Assembly (NCBI GenBank): GCA_002314055.1 | Contig: DCBP01000005.1 | Location: 14,435-30,652 of the forward strand | DNA from: Prevotella sp. UBA1104 | Lineage (GTDB): Bacteria > Bacteroidota > Bacteroidia > Bacteroidales > Bacteroidaceae | DNA: 16,218 bases | Direction: 5' to 3' | Shown: positions 16,093 to 16,218 of the stretch, piece after piece | How the letters are laid out: every line of letters begins with the position of its first letter | Numbering within the stretch: position 1 is the stretch's first letter | Program-made: the position numbers and the translations under genes | The notes under the pieces: generated by a model | Database searches by the model: none | What the model saw: only the letters and a program-made list of their open reading frames with translations | What the model was told of the DNA's origin: nothing

Positions 16093-16158
16093 GTTTGGGC
16101 CAAACACCGCGACTGTTTGGGCCAAACGCTCCGACTGTTTGGGCCAAACGCCATTGAC
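16093..16158. repeat. Three tandem 22-bp units with palindrome GTTTGGGCCAAAC
   Basis: Units start at 16093, 16115 and 16137, exactly 22 bp apart, and each opens with the near-perfect palindrome GTTTGG-G-CCAAAC; the remaining nine bases vary (ACCGCGACT, GCTCCGACT, GCCATTGAC). Just upstream, AACGCT-GGG-AGCGTT (16081-16095) forms another hairpin, and AGCGTTTGG (16090-16098) can also pair with CCAAACGCT (16122-16130). The remaining non-coding 16046-16218 shows no gene and no ordinary terminator. The array could be a transcript-end structure, an operator array (22 bp is about two helical turns) or part of a dispersed repeat family. Which of these holds cannot be told from the window. Confidence 0.8.
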
Positions 16159-16218
16159 GGATGATATTTAAGTAGCTATTCATAATTAGTTTATACAAAC
16201 AACAAAACATTTATATTT

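Noticed and set aside
16093..16158. CRISPR-like look of the three repeats
   Set aside because: The palindromes are separated by only nine bases, far shorter than spacers, and no cas gene is present.
15982..16164. Short open frame over the terminal repeat array
   Set aside because: It overlaps the end of the HTCS in another frame and its translation simply reads the repeat units (GQTL, GPN); no evidence for expression.

Overview
The window looks like chromosomal DNA from a member of the Bacteroidota, most likely a Prevotella-type (Prevotellaceae) gut or oral anaerobe. The evidence is a SusC/SusD outer-membrane pair, a hybrid two-component regulator with sensor kinase, receiver and AraC domains in one chain, several Bacteroidota-type -7 promoter boxes (TAnnTTTG), and A-rich leaders without Shine-Dalgarno sites. 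The genus is inferred from overall character, not from a marker gene.

Layout: (1) 1-4749, plus strand: a promoter, a ~140-nt leader that begins with a small hairpin, then a SusC-like TonB-dependent receptor and a SusD-like surface lipoprotein, closed by a terminator shared with the convergent next gene. (2) 4849-5568, minus: a small cysteine-containing secreted protein of unknown function. (3) 5569-5958: a non-coding stretch with a long CCCTCAC-repeat hairpin, an unassigned forward promoter-like box and the probable terminator of the next gene. (4) 5959-7428, minus: a phosphoglucomutase/phosphomannomutase with its own promoter. (5) 7565-9304, minus: lemA followed by htpX, a likely envelope-quality-control pair, separated by a 147-bp spacer packed with a TTTAGAG heptad in both orientations. 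(6) 9305-9644: a divergent promoter region. (7) 9645-16045, plus: a large lipoprotein whose C-terminal half resembles leukocidin/hemolysin beta-barrel pore-forming toxins, followed 38 bp later by a full-length hybrid two-component regulator (HTCS). (8) 16046-16218: non-coding, with three tandem 22-bp units each carrying the palindrome GTTTGGGCCAAAC.

How the parts relate: SusC and SusD would work together to bind and import a glycan or oligosaccharide, but no carbohydrate-degrading enzyme lies within the window, so the substrate cannot be inferred. LemA and HtpX act at the inner membrane. The pgm gene is central sugar-phosphate metabolism. The most unusual part is the probable two-gene transcript of a pore-forming-toxin-like lipoprotein with an HTCS. 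HTCS genes normally accompany polysaccharide-utilisation genes, so this pairing suggests signal-controlled expression of a surface pore-former, or simply an HTCS that serves a locus beyond the right edge. Several intergenic spaces carry repeat structures that deserve a genome-wide count.
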